DNA of 64,000 nt from Sphingomonas gilva (GTDB taxonomy: Bacteria; Pseudomonadota; Alphaproteobacteria; Sphingomonadales; Sphingomonadaceae). The stretch is from contig NZ_QWLV01000005.1 in NCBI RefSeq assembly GCF_003515075.1, positions 124,001 to 188,000 of the forward strand, written 5' to 3'. Shown here piece after piece: positions 34,824 to 43,785 of the stretch (within the stretch, counting starts at the first letter, position 1; every line of letters starts with the position of its first letter). The notes beneath the pieces are model-generated. The model was given only the letters and a program-made list of their open reading frames with translations, did no database searches and was not told where the DNA came from. Made by a program: the position numbers and the translations under genes.

Positions 34824-37800
34824 ATGCGGAAGATATTGATTCCGGTTCATCTTTCGGTCTCAACGTTGGCGATGGCGGCGGCATTGCCCGGCGCTGCTCT
34901 GGCTCAGACCGAGACGCAGCAGGTCGAATTTCAACAATCAGCTGACGAGCAGGAAGTTGAACAAGTGATTACGGACCCGGCCGTCGAAGCGGAGGACGGG
35001 GACATCGTCGTCACCGGATCACGGATCGCGCGTCCCAATTTCGATACCGTCGAACCGGCGGTGGTGATCAATTCTGAGCAGATCGAAGCACGAGGCTTTG
35101 AGACGCTGGGCCAAGCCCTCAACGAACTGCCTGCCTTCGGCCTGCCTGGTTCCAGTCCCGTAGGCGGCCAATCGGAGCTCGGGCCGGGTCAGAGCTTCGT
35201 CAACTTCCTCGGTCTTGGCTCGGAGCGCACGCTCACGCTGGTCAACGGTCGGCGTTTCGTCGGTTCTAATACTGCGTCGATCTTTGGACCGACAGGGCAA
35301 GGCGGCAACCAGGTCGACCTCAACGTTATCAATACTAAGCTGGTGGAGCGCGTGGAGACGATCGTGATCGGCGGCGCGCCTATTTACGGTTCCGATGCTA
35401 TCGCCGGCACGGTCAACGTCATACTGAAGCGAGATTATGAGGGCCTGGAGCTTGACGGCCAGTATGGCATTGCCGAACGGGGAGACGGTGCGAATTACCG
35501 ATTTCGTGGAATTGTCGGCAAGAACTTCGCTGACGGACGAGGCAATATTACGATATCGGGCGAGTACAATCGTGGGGAAGGCCTGGTGGCGACGCAGCGA
35601 CCGGACCTTTATACGGGAGGGTTCTTCGGTGCCCCTAACGATCCCGACTCCCCGTTCGACAATGTCATCTTCGACGACCGGCGCATTCCGACCTTGTCAG
35701 AATTCGGCGTGCCGACAGTATTCGACTTTATTCCAGTCAGCCCCGGACAGGCCGCGAACCTCGGCTTTCCGCAAGGCGGTTTCGTCGATGACCAAGGGCG
35801 CGCGTTGCGCTTTGACGCCGCGGGTAATCTGATTCCGATCGATTTTGGCACGTCATTCGGGCCGCTGGATGAGAATGGTCAGCCGACCACGTTCCAGATC
35901 GACACGTCGGGCGGCAATGGCTTCAGCCTGGTTCCAACGACCAACCTGCTGACTGACACCGAGCGCTACAACGGCAACATGCTGGCAAGCTTTCAGGTTA
36001 CCGATGCGATCCGTGTTTTTGGTGAAGCGTGGTATAGTCGCAGCACGGGGGTGAACCTGCGCGACCAGCCGGAGTATAATTCCTATTTCTTCGGCTATGC
36101 GGGCGACCCGGCTGGTGCGGTCATCTTGAGCACCGACAACCCGTTCCTCACGCCTCAGGCGCGCGCCATTATCCAGGCTCAGGCCGATGGCGACACGTTC
36201 TTTCTGAACCGGGCAAACACCGATCTCATTTCGGGCCAGGCGAGAGGCAAGGTTGAGGTGCAGCGATACGTTGCCGGCATTGATGCTAGATTCGCAGGAA
36301 TTGGCGGTCGAGAATGGACCGCTGAGTTGGTGGGCAATTACGGCCGGTCCGAGACCAATAGCGAAGGCCGTCTGCTTGTAACGCAGAACTTCTTGAACGC
36401 GGTTGACGCGGTGGAGGACGGCAACGGAAACATTATATGTCGTCCGGGCGCGCCGACGGTCAACGCCCCGACGATTAGTACGACCTGCGCTCCTCTCAAT
36501 CTGTTCGGTGCGCAGACGTCCCAGGCGGCGCGCGACTATATCACCGCCATTACTCGACCTTCTTCGATCAACAAGCAGAAGATCGTTACGGCATCGATCA
36601 CCGGACCGTTGTTCGCTCTGCCAGGCGGCGACCTCTCGTTCGCGCTGGGCTACGAACATCGGGAGGAATCGCAGGATTTTGATCCGGGTGAGGTCCTGCG
36701 CGGCGCGCCTGATCCCGATCCGACCGACGATGCTGACGGCGACGGCGATCCGACCAACGACCGCGTCGCTTACGGGCAGTCTGTGCTGTATCAGCCGCTA
36801 TTCGGCGAATATAATACCGACGAGGTGTTCGGCGAACTCCGTGCCGGGCTTATCGGCCCATCAAACGACATTCCTTTCGTGCGTTCACTCGAAATTCAGG
36901 GTGCTGCGCGTTATGTCGACCATTCGGTGGCAGGCGGCGATCTGACCTGGACGGCCGGAGGGAGCTGGCAACCGATTTCGGACATTACAATTCGTGGTAA
37001 CTTCACCCGAGCGATCCGTTCGCCTTTCATCACAGAAGCATTCAATCCGTCGTCCAGCTTCTTTGATTTCGCCAATGATCCTTGTGACCGCACGCTGCGT
37101 GATGAGGGTCCCAATCCGACGGTGCGTGCCGCGAACTGTGCTGCGGCGGGCATCCCTGAAGATTTCGAAGCACAGTCGGACAATGCCAGCTTTTTGCAGG
37201 CGGTTGCAGGCAATCCAAATCTGAAGAATGAGAAGTCGGACGCGTTTACGGTCGGCGTGGTGCTACGCCCGCGCTTCCTTCCCGGCTTCAGTGCGACAGT
37301 GGACTATGTCGACATCACGGTGAAGGATGTCATCACCGAGTTGACCTCCGATGACATCGTCGCCAACTGCTATGATGCGACTGACTATCCGAATAACGAA
37401 TTCTGCGAGCGCTTCGAGCGTAACCCGGTGGTCGGTAACCCGGCGTTGGACAACCAGCTTAACTTCATCGAGACCGGCTATTTCAATGGTGCCGCGCTTG
37501 AGTACAAGGGCATTCTTGCCGAAGTGGCTTATCGCACGCGGACGCCATTTCTCGGGGCCGATTCCAGTATCGGGTTGAACGGCAGTTACCAATATATCGA
37601 CACGCTGACTTCGCAGGCGAACGAAAATTCGGCACAGGTCACGACTGGCGGTTCGATCGGCTATTCGCGCCATCAGGCGACGGCAAGCCTGAATTACAAC
37701 AATGGTGGCTTCGACTCCTACGTCCAAGTTAACTACACTGGTCCGGCGCAGTTCGATCCCGATACAACGGCGACTTTCCAGACACCCGCGTCGGTCGAGG

Positions 37801-37985
37801 ACATTGCTTTCGTAAATGCGGGCATATCGTATCAGATCGAAAAGAAGTTCAGCGTCCGCTTGGTCGTAGACAATCTGTTTGATCGCGAACCTCCTTTCCC
37901 GGTTCCGGTCGGCGGTGGCACGATCAGCTACTTTCCAGGCGTACTTGGACGGTATTTCCGTTTAGGCGCGTCGTTTGGCTTCTGA
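34824..37985 (+). CDS. TonB-dependent receptor
   Basis: 1053 aa outer-membrane receptor. Signal peptide ends at PGAALAQ. The TonB-box-like DIVVTGSRIARPNFDTVEP is followed by a plug (QIEARGFETLGQALNELPAFG, RTLTLVNGRRFV, VIGGAPIYGSDAIAGTVNVILK). The barrel ends properly in FRLGASFGF. An Asp-rich loop DPDPTDDADGDGDPTND (630-646) resembles calcium-binding repeats. Codon use is clearly less GC-biased than in neighbouring genes. A terminator separates it from the convergent TIGR03032 gene. The pair sits between ahcY and divL and looks inserted. Substrate unknown. Confidence 0.93.
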   Translation: MRKILIPVHLSVSTLAMAAALPGAALAQTETQQVEFQQSADEQEVEQVITDPAVEAEDGDIVVTGSRIARPNFDTVEPAVVINSEQIEARGFETLGQALNELPAFGLPGSSPVGGQSELGPGQSFVNFLGLGSERTLTLVNGRRFVGSNTASIFGPTGQGGNQVDLNVINTKLVERVETIVIGGAPIYGSDAIAGTVNVILKRDYEGLELDGQYGIAERGDGANYRFRGIVGKNFADGRGNITISGEYNRGEGLVATQRPDLYTGGFFGAPNDPDSPFDNVIFDDRRIPTLSEFGVPTVFDFIPVSPGQAANLGFPQGGFVDDQGRALRFDAAGNLIPIDFGTSFGPLDENGQPTTFQIDTSGGNGFSLVPTTNLLTDTERYNGNMLASFQVTDAIRVFGEAWYSRSTGVNLRDQPEYNSYFFGYAGDPAGAVILSTDNPFLTPQARAIIQAQADGDTFFLNRANTDLISGQARGKVEVQRYVAGIDARFAGIGGREWTAELVGNYGRSETNSEGRLLVTQNFLNAVDAVEDGNGNIICRPGAPTVNAPTISTTCAPLNLFGAQTSQAARDYITAITRPSSINKQKIVTASITGPLFALPGGDLSFALGYEHREESQDFDPGEVLRGAPDPDPTDDADGDGDPTNDRVAYGQSVLYQPLFGEYNTDEVFGELRAGLIGPSNDIPFVRSLEIQGAARYVDHSVAGGDLTWTAGGSWQPISDITIRGNFTRAIRSPFITEAFNPSSSFFDFANDPCDRTLRDEGPNPTVRAANCAAAGIPEDFEAQSDNASFLQAVAGNPNLKNEKSDAFTVGVVLRPRFLPGFSATVDYVDITVKDVITELTSDDIVANCYDATDYPNNEFCERFERNPVVGNPALDNQLNFIETGYFNGAALEYKGILAEVAYRTRTPFLGADSSIGLNGSYQYIDTLTSQANENSAQVTTGGSIGYSRHQATASLNYNNGGFDSYVQVNYTGPAQFDPDTTATFQTPASVEDIAFVNAGISYQIEKKFSVRLVVDNLFDREPPFPVPVGGGTISYFPGVLGRYFRLGASFGF

Positions 37986-38005
37986 GGGGGAAAGGACAGC
38001 ATAGA

Positions 38006-38034
38006 GGTCGGCCGGGATTCCCGGACCGGCCTTT
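38006..38034. terminator. rho-independent terminator between convergent genes
   Basis: GGTCGGCCGGG, loop ATT, CCCGG-A-CCGGCC, then TTTAT. An 11 bp stem with one bulged A and one G-T pair, 20 bases after the TonB receptor stop and touching the stop of the TIGR03032 gene. Confidence 0.65.
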
Positions 38035-39151
38035 ATGTATCGGGGAACTCGACTGGATCGAATGACACCGCGCCGATCATGTCGACCGTTGATGGTCCAA
38101 TGGATGCCGGATTGCGGCAACCGGGCAGCGCGATAACATCGAACAACTCGGAGGTGGAGCCTCGAAACTCAATCAGCATTTCAGTCCTGCCCGTTGAAAG
38201 CTCTATGACGAATATGCCGCAAGTAGGTCTTTCGCCCCGGCCGTCGATCTCTGCCTGGAGCGGCAGACCAGAAAATTCTCCTTCGCGGGCCTTCGAAGCA
38301 GTGACGAGCGCGTATCCGTTATGGAAGCTTAAGCCTCGCAGGAAACCTGGAACGAATGCTATATCCTCAGGTCGGCCAGTTCTAGGGTCGACTTGAACGA
38401 GCCATCCCCGCCCCGAATCGAGCGACCAAAATTTGCCCCCATAAATACGGGGACTATGCGGCATAGACAGTTGGTCGCTGATTATTTCTTTGCTGGGGAT
38501 GTCAATCAGCACGCCACCTTTTTCCCGCTGCCTACGCCAACCGCCAGCGGTGTCGGTCTGCCCGATGGCAGTAGCAAGTTTTGGCTCGCCGTCTTCCAGC
38601 GCAAATCCATTAAGATGACATCTGTCTTCTGCTACCAGGGCGGAAATGAAATTTGGTTTCCAAGTTGGCTTGAAACTATGCCTTTCATCAATTGTTGCAA
38701 GGCAGGAATAGCGACTGGATACAAATAGTATTCCGTTGTCCTTATCGATACCTAATTCATGTGTATCGACATAGTTTACTGTATAGGATTTTCGTGGAAC
38801 GAAATATTGATCATACGCCGAGTTGGCATACTGACCTTGCGCAAGGATGTTTTCGAGCCGCCATATCTGAAACATCGCGGCGACGAAGAGCGAACCTTGG
38901 TGGAGGCAGAGTCCGGTGGGTCTAGGATATCGCTGCTCGTTGAACGACACCCGATCATCGGGGCCAACGCCGACAACTATAAGCCTGCCGCTCTGGTAGG
39001 ATGACATGGCGAGGGATGTTTCGTTATCCAACAACCAATTGCGCAATGTGCCGCTAATCGCGATGGATGTATCGTCGGGCTTGGCTTCCCGATCCGCTTG
39101 CAGCATTGCCACCAGATCGCCGTGTTTGTTACTCAAAGCGCCAAATCCCAT
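38033..39151 (-). CDS. TIGR03032/DUF4915 family protein
   Basis: 372 aa; the ATG at 39151 has no obvious ribosome-binding site, so a later start (for example 39106) is possible. It follows the family pattern closely: SSYQSGRLIVVG, YVDTHELGIDKDNGILFVSSRYSCLATIDERHSFKPTWKPNFIS, AEDRCHLNGFALEDGEPKLATAIGQTDTAGGWR, GGVLIDIPS, LSMPHSPRIYGGKFWSLDSG, PGFLRGLSFHNGYALV and ELFDVIALPGCRNP. Likely a beta-propeller. Family function is unknown to me. The gene has distinctly lower GC than its surroundings, so recent transfer is plausible together with the facing TonB receptor. Confidence 0.85.
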   Translation of the reverse strand: MGFGALSNKHGDLVAMLQADREAKPDDTSIAISGTLRNWLLDNETSLAMSSYQSGRLIVVGVGPDDRVSFNEQRYPRPTGLCLHQGSLFVAAMFQIWRLENILAQGQYANSAYDQYFVPRKSYTVNYVDTHELGIDKDNGILFVSSRYSCLATIDERHSFKPTWKPNFISALVAEDRCHLNGFALEDGEPKLATAIGQTDTAGGWRRQREKGGVLIDIPSKEIISDQLSMPHSPRIYGGKFWSLDSGRGWLVQVDPRTGRPEDIAFVPGFLRGLSFHNGYALVTASKAREGEFSGLPLQAEIDGRGERPTCGIFVIELSTGRTEMLIEFRGSTSELFDVIALPGCRNPASIGPSTVDMIGAVSFDPVEFPDT

Positions 39152-39261
39152 GATCGATCAGTGCACCGAATGCGGGAAATGTGCCTATGCGGCAAGGCGT
39201 TTGCTGTGCTTGTCGTCGATAGGAATGATCTTGGATTTGTCGATCGCAGCGGCCCCTCGCA

Positions 39262-41616
39262 ATGATTGAACTGTCTCTGGCCACGGCAGTCATCGCGGGG
39301 GTGGTCCTCGCTGCGATCATCTGCGGAGCAGGGTGGGCGCTTCTGGCAGGCGTAGCCTCACAACGCACGGCGAAGATGATCGATGTCGATCGCAACACCG
39401 CGCATTGCCTGCTCGAATCCTCCCCCGCTCTCGCCGCGATCATTCGCGCCGATGGGCGCGTCGAGATGCCCGGGCGCATGGTCGATTGGTTCGGTCTGTC
39501 GCGCATGCCGCGCTTCCTTGCCGATCTGTCCGAGCCGGGCGGGGGACTTGGCGAGGAGGATGCCGCGCTCATCGCGCGCGAGATCAACGCCACGCAGAAA
39601 TCCGGCCGCGCCTTCACCCGCACCGTGCGCGCCCAGGGTTCCGATCGGGTGCTGATGCTGCGCGGGCAGCGCGCCGCCGATCAGGTCGCGTCGCCCGGCA
39701 GCGCGGTGCTCTGGGTGTTCGACGCGACCGAGGCGCAGGCGGAGATCACGCGGCTGGGCGATGAGCTGCATCGGATGGCGCGCGCCTACGACGCGCTCAC
39801 CGCGCTGATCGAGGCGGCGCCGATGCCGATGTGGCACCGCGATGCCGATCTCAAGCTGACGCTGGTCAACACCGCCTATGTGTCCGCGGTCGAGGCGTCG
39901 GACGCCGAAGCCGTGATCACCCGCCAGATAGAGCTGGTCGAGCGCACCGACGGCGGCGGACCGCTGGCCAAGGCGGAGGCCGCGCGCCGCGGCGGCTTGC
40001 CCGTGGCCAGCCGCGTGCCCGTGACGATCGCCGGCGCGCGGCGCATGCTGCAGGTGACCGACGTTCCGCTCGGGCCGAGCGGCGTCGCCGGCTTCGCCGT
40101 CGATATCGAGGACTTGGAGGCGGCGCGCGCGGCGCTCAGGCGTTATCTCGACGCGCAGCGCGACATGCTCGATCGACTGTCGGCCGGCGTCGCGCAGTTC
40201 AGCGCCGATCGCGCGCTGGTCTACGCCAACCAGCCGTTCCGGCGCATCTTCTCGATGAAGCCCGAATGGCTGACCGACCGGCCGGCGTTCGATCGCGTGC
40301 TGGAGCGGATGCGCGAGGCCGGGCGCCTGCCCGAGGTCCGCGATTTCCCGCATTGGAAGGACGATCGCCGCGAATGGTTCACCGTGCCCGGCGGCGGCAT
40401 CGAGGAATCCTGGCTGCTGGCGGACGGCACGCATCTGCGCGTCGTCGCGCAGCCGCTTCCCGACGGCGGGCTTCTCCTGATCTTCGAGGATCGCACCGAA
40501 CAGGCGCAGCTCTCCAGCGCGCGCGACACGCTGCTGCGCGTCCGCACCGCGACCTTCGACAATCTGTTCGAAGCCCTGGGCGTCTTCGCCGCCGACGGTC
40601 GCCTGCAGATGTGGAACCGGCGCTTCCGCGACGCGTGGGGCTTCGAGGAGGAACTGCTCGCCCGCCATCCGCGCGTCGACACTTTGGTCGCCGAGATCGC
40701 GCCTCGCCTCGCCAATCCGGCGCGCGCGCGGCTGATCAGCGATCTGGTGCGGTCGGCGACCGGTGAGCGCAAGCAGCGCGGCGGCCGCATCGCCTTCGCC
40801 GACGGGCGGCATTTCGAGTTCGCCGCGGTGCCGCTGCCGGACGGCAACGCGCTGTTCACCATGCTCGACATCAGCGACAGCCGCCGGATCGAGCGCGCGC
40901 TGCGCGACCGCAACGAGGCGCTGGAGACCGCCGACGGGCTCAAGACCGCGTTCATGTCGGCGATGAGCTATGAGCTGCGCACACCGCTCACCAGCATCGG
41001 CGGCTTTGCCGAGATGCTGGAGGGCGGCTATGCCGGCAAGCTCACCAAACAGGCCGAGGACTATGTCGCCGCCATCCTGCAATCGGTCGAGCGGCTCGGC
41101 CAGATGATCGACGACGTGCTCGATCTCACGCAGGGCGATGCGGGCAGCCTGCAGCTCGATCGCGCGCAGATCGATCTCGCCAAGCTCATGTCCGAATGCG
41201 GCGATGCGCACGGGGAGGAGGCGCGCGCGCGGCGGATCGACCTGGTGATCGAGGTGGATGCGAGCGTCGGCAAGATCGACGGCGACGCCAAGCGGATCGG
41301 CCAGGCGGTCGCGCACCTGCTGCGCCACGCCATCGCCACCACGCCGCCCGAGGGCCGCGTCCTGCTGCATGCCGATGGAACGGCGGAGCAGGCGCGCATC
41401 ATCGTCTCCGACGACGGGCCGGGAATGGACGAGGCCGAGGCCGCCCGCCTGTTCGACCGTTTCGCCCGCGCCGACGAAGCGCGCGGCGAGGACCGCGCCC
41501 TCGGCCTCGGCCTGCCGCTCGCCCGCCAGTTCGTCGAAGCGCATGGCGGGCGGATCGGCATCGAATCCGAACCCGGCATGGGCACGCTGCTGACCATCCT
41601 GTTGCCCCGCGCATGA
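39262..41616 (+). CDS. divL: DivL-type cell-cycle pseudo-histidine kinase
   Basis: 784 aa. One N-terminal membrane helix (LATAVIAGVVLAAIICGAGWALL), then PAS-type sensor regions (roughly 60-150, 185-290, 305-400 and 420-540), then HisKA and HATPase_c domains. The phospho-acceptor His is replaced by Tyr570 in MSYELRTPLTSIGGFAEML, as in Caulobacter DivL (Tyr550), which controls the CckA-CtrA pathway through DivK binding. The N-box is degenerate (AHLLRHAI for NLLxNA), while the DDGPGMD and GLGLPLARQF boxes are kept. The operon order with tsaE and amgK supports divL. The stop overlaps tsaE (ATGA). Confidence 0.9.
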   Translation: MIELSLATAVIAGVVLAAIICGAGWALLAGVASQRTAKMIDVDRNTAHCLLESSPALAAIIRADGRVEMPGRMVDWFGLSRMPRFLADLSEPGGGLGEEDAALIAREINATQKSGRAFTRTVRAQGSDRVLMLRGQRAADQVASPGSAVLWVFDATEAQAEITRLGDELHRMARAYDALTALIEAAPMPMWHRDADLKLTLVNTAYVSAVEASDAEAVITRQIELVERTDGGGPLAKAEAARRGGLPVASRVPVTIAGARRMLQVTDVPLGPSGVAGFAVDIEDLEAARAALRRYLDAQRDMLDRLSAGVAQFSADRALVYANQPFRRIFSMKPEWLTDRPAFDRVLERMREAGRLPEVRDFPHWKDDRREWFTVPGGGIEESWLLADGTHLRVVAQPLPDGGLLLIFEDRTEQAQLSSARDTLLRVRTATFDNLFEALGVFAADGRLQMWNRRFRDAWGFEEELLARHPRVDTLVAEIAPRLANPARARLISDLVRSATGERKQRGGRIAFADGRHFEFAAVPLPDGNALFTMLDISDSRRIERALRDRNEALETADGLKTAFMSAMSYELRTPLTSIGGFAEMLEGGYAGKLTKQAEDYVAAILQSVERLGQMIDDVLDLTQGDAGSLQLDRAQIDLAKLMSECGDAHGEEARARRIDLVIEVDASVGKIDGDAKRIGQAVAHLLRHAIATTPPEGRVLLHADGTAEQARIIVSDDGPGMDEAEAARLFDRFARADEARGEDRALGLGLPLARQFVEAHGGRIGIESEPGMGTLLTILLPRA

Positions 41617-42056
41617 TCCTCCGCGACGAAGCCGGAACCCGCGCGCTGGGCGCCAGGCTCGCGGCGCATGTCGGCGTCGGAGACGTGATCGCGCTTTCCG
41701 GGCCGCTCGGCGCGGGCAAGACCAGCCTGGCGCGCGGCCTGCTCGGCGCGCTCGGCCTGGCAGGGGAGGCGCCGTCGCCCAGCTTCGCCATCGTCCAGCC
41801 CTACGACCCGCCCGAGGTGCGCCTGCCGGTGCTCCACGTCGATCTCTACCGCATCGAGCATCCGGACGAGGTCGACGAGCTCGGCCTCGCCGATGCCCGG
41901 CGCGATTCGGCGCTGTTGATCGAATGGCCGGAACGGATGGGCGCGCGCCTGTGGCCGGATGCGCTGGTGTTGACGCTCCAGCCGCAACCGTCGGGCGCGC
42001 GGCGCTTGACAGCGCGCGTGCCGGCGGGATGGAAGGCGCGATGGTCCCTGATCTGA
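41613..42056 (+). CDS. tsaE: tRNA threonylcarbamoyladenosine biosynthesis ATPase TsaE
   Basis: 147 aa from the ATG overlapping the divL stop. Walker A GPLGAGKTS is at 30-38, switch SPSFAIV at about 53-59, HVDLYRIEHPDEVDELGL and the Walker-B-like SALLIEWPERMG. It drives the TsaBDE complex that makes t6A37 in ANN-reading tRNAs. Its 3' end overlaps the amgK start by 16 bases. Confidence 0.93.
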   Translation: MILRDEAGTRALGARLAAHVGVGDVIALSGPLGAGKTSLARGLLGALGLAGEAPSPSFAIVQPYDPPEVRLPVLHVDLYRIEHPDEVDELGLADARRDSALLIEWPERMGARLWPDALVLTLQPQPSGARRLTARVPAGWKARWSLI

Positions 42057-43027
42057 ATCCGCCGCCAGGCGCGGCCGCCTTTCTCGCAACGCATGGCTGG
42101 GCCGACGCGGAAGTCCGCGCGCTCGCCGGCGACGCTTCGTTCCGCCGCTATTTCCGCGTCTATGACGGCCCCCGCGTCGCCATCCTGATGGACGCCCCGC
42201 CGCCCGAGGAGGACCCGCGCCCCTTCATCACCGTCGCCAGCTGGCTATCGGAGAAAGGTTTCGGCGCGCCCCAAATCCTCGCCGCCGATGCCGAAGCCGG
42301 ATTGGTGCTGCTCGAGGATTTCGGCGATGCGCGCATGCGCGAGACGGTCGACGCCGCGCCCGAGAGCGAGGAGCGCATCTATGCCGAGGCGGTCGACCTG
42401 CTGATCGCGCTGCGCAACGTCGGCGTGGCGGACCTGCCGCCTTACGACCGCGTCACCTATCAGCGCGAGGCGGCGCTGCTGCCCGAATGGTACTGCCCCG
42501 CGGTGGGGCTGGAGGTCGACGAGGCGGGCTATGCCGCCGCATGGGACGCGGTGCTCGGCCCCGTCGAGGCGGCGAGCCCGCGCGTCACCGTGCTGCGCGA
42601 CTATCATGCCGAGAACATCATGCTGGTCGAAGGGCGCGAGGATCTCGGCTTGCTCGATTTCCAGGACGCGCTGGCCGGGCATCCCGCCTATGATCTCGTG
42701 TCGCTGCTGCAGGACGCGCGGCGCGACGTGCCCGAGGGAATCGAGGCCGCGATGCTCGATCGCTACCGCGCGGTGACGGGCGAGGGCGCGGACTTCGACG
42801 CCGCCTACGCGATCCTCGGCGCGCAGCGGAATGCGAAGATCATCGGCATCTTCACCCGCTTGTGGCGGCGCGATCACAAGCCGCGCTATCCCACGCTCTG
42901 CCCGCGCGTATGGCGCTATCTCGAACGCGATCTCGCCCATCCGGCGCTCGCGCCCGTCACCGCCTGGTTCGACGCCAATGTTCCGCGGCATCTGCGCGGC
43001 GATCCGATGGCGCTGGCCGGGGAATGA
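42041..43027 (+). CDS. amgK: N-acetylmuramate/N-acetylglucosamine anomeric kinase AmgK
   Basis: 328 aa from the ATG at 42041, after GGAAGGCG (ATG 42029 is an alternative). Aminoglycoside-phosphotransferase fold: GDASFRRYFRV, the phosphate-binding VLLEDFGDARM, catalytic Asp187 in LRDYHAENIMLVEG, and the metal-binding GLLDFQDALAGHPAYDLVSLLQD. Phosphorylates recovered MurNAc at C1 so it can rejoin UDP-MurNAc synthesis, bypassing MurA, which underlies fosfomycin tolerance in Pseudomonas. Paired with murU through an ATGA overlap. The same pathway could use material released by the transglycosylase at 10.6 kb. Confidence 0.9.
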   Translation: MVPDLNPPPGAAAFLATHGWADAEVRALAGDASFRRYFRVYDGPRVAILMDAPPPEEDPRPFITVASWLSEKGFGAPQILAADAEAGLVLLEDFGDARMRETVDAAPESEERIYAEAVDLLIALRNVGVADLPPYDRVTYQREAALLPEWYCPAVGLEVDEAGYAAAWDAVLGPVEAASPRVTVLRDYHAENIMLVEGREDLGLLDFQDALAGHPAYDLVSLLQDARRDVPEGIEAAMLDRYRAVTGEGADFDAAYAILGAQRNAKIIGIFTRLWRRDHKPRYPTLCPRVWRYLERDLAHPALAPVTAWFDANVPRHLRGDPMALAGE

Positions 43028-43785
43028 GCGTCAAGCGCCAACTCGCCATCCGTCCTTCGGCGGCGGGCGTCGTGCCGCGCACCGCGATGGTGATGGCGGC
43101 GGGGCTGGGCAAGAGGATGCGCCCGCTCACCGCGACGCGGCCCAAGCCGCTGGTCGAGGTCGCGGGCCAGCCGCTGATCGCGCATGTCTTCGATCGCCTG
43201 CGCGCGGCCGGGGTGGAGCGGGCGGTAGTCAACGTCCATTATCTCGCCGACACGATGCAGGCGTGGCTCGCCAACAAGGTCGGCGGTATAGAGGTCGTCA
43301 TCTCGGACGAGCGCAGGCAGTTGATGGAGACCGGCGGCGGGCTGGTCCAGGCGCTGCCGCTGATCGATTGCGATCCCTTCCTCTGCGTCAACAGCGACAA
43401 TCTGTGGGTCGACGGGCCGACCGACGCGATCCGCCTGCTCGCCGAACGATGGAACGATAGGGAGATGGACGCGCTGCTGCTGCTGGTGCCGCAGGCGCGC
43501 GCGCATTGCCATCGCGGGCAGGGCGATTTCCACATCGACGCGCAGGGCCGCATCACCCGGCGACGCGGGCCGGGGCGGGTCGCGCCCTTCGTCTATACCG
43601 GCGTGCAGATGATGGCGAAGCGGCTGATCGCCGACGCGCCCGAAGGCCCCTTCTCGACCAATCTGTTCTGGGAACGCGCCATCGCCGCCGGCCGCGCCTA
43701 CGGCATCGTCCATCAGGGTCTGTGGTTCGATGTCGGCAACCCGGCGGCAATCGCGAAGACAGAGGCCATCCTCGCCGATGGCTGA
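43024..43785 (+). CDS. murU: N-acetylmuramate alpha-1-phosphate uridylyltransferase MurU
   Basis: 253 aa, ATG overlapping the amgK stop. Nucleotidyltransferase signature MVMAAGLGKRMRPLTATRPKPLVEV is at about 22-46, after a short basic lead. VNVHYLADTM, NSDNLWVDGP (metal-binding Asp) and the C-terminal LWFDVGNPAAIAKTEA follow. Makes UDP-MurNAc from MurNAc-1-P, the next step after AmgK. The addB start lies inside its last codons. Confidence 0.9.
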   Translation: MSVKRQLAIRPSAAGVVPRTAMVMAAGLGKRMRPLTATRPKPLVEVAGQPLIAHVFDRLRAAGVERAVVNVHYLADTMQAWLANKVGGIEVVISDERRQLMETGGGLVQALPLIDCDPFLCVNSDNLWVDGPTDAIRLLAERWNDREMDALLLLVPQARAHCHRGQGDFHIDAQGRITRRRGPGRVAPFVYTGVQMMAKRLIADAPEGPFSTNLFWERAIAAGRAYGIVHQGLWFDVGNPAAIAKTEAILADG

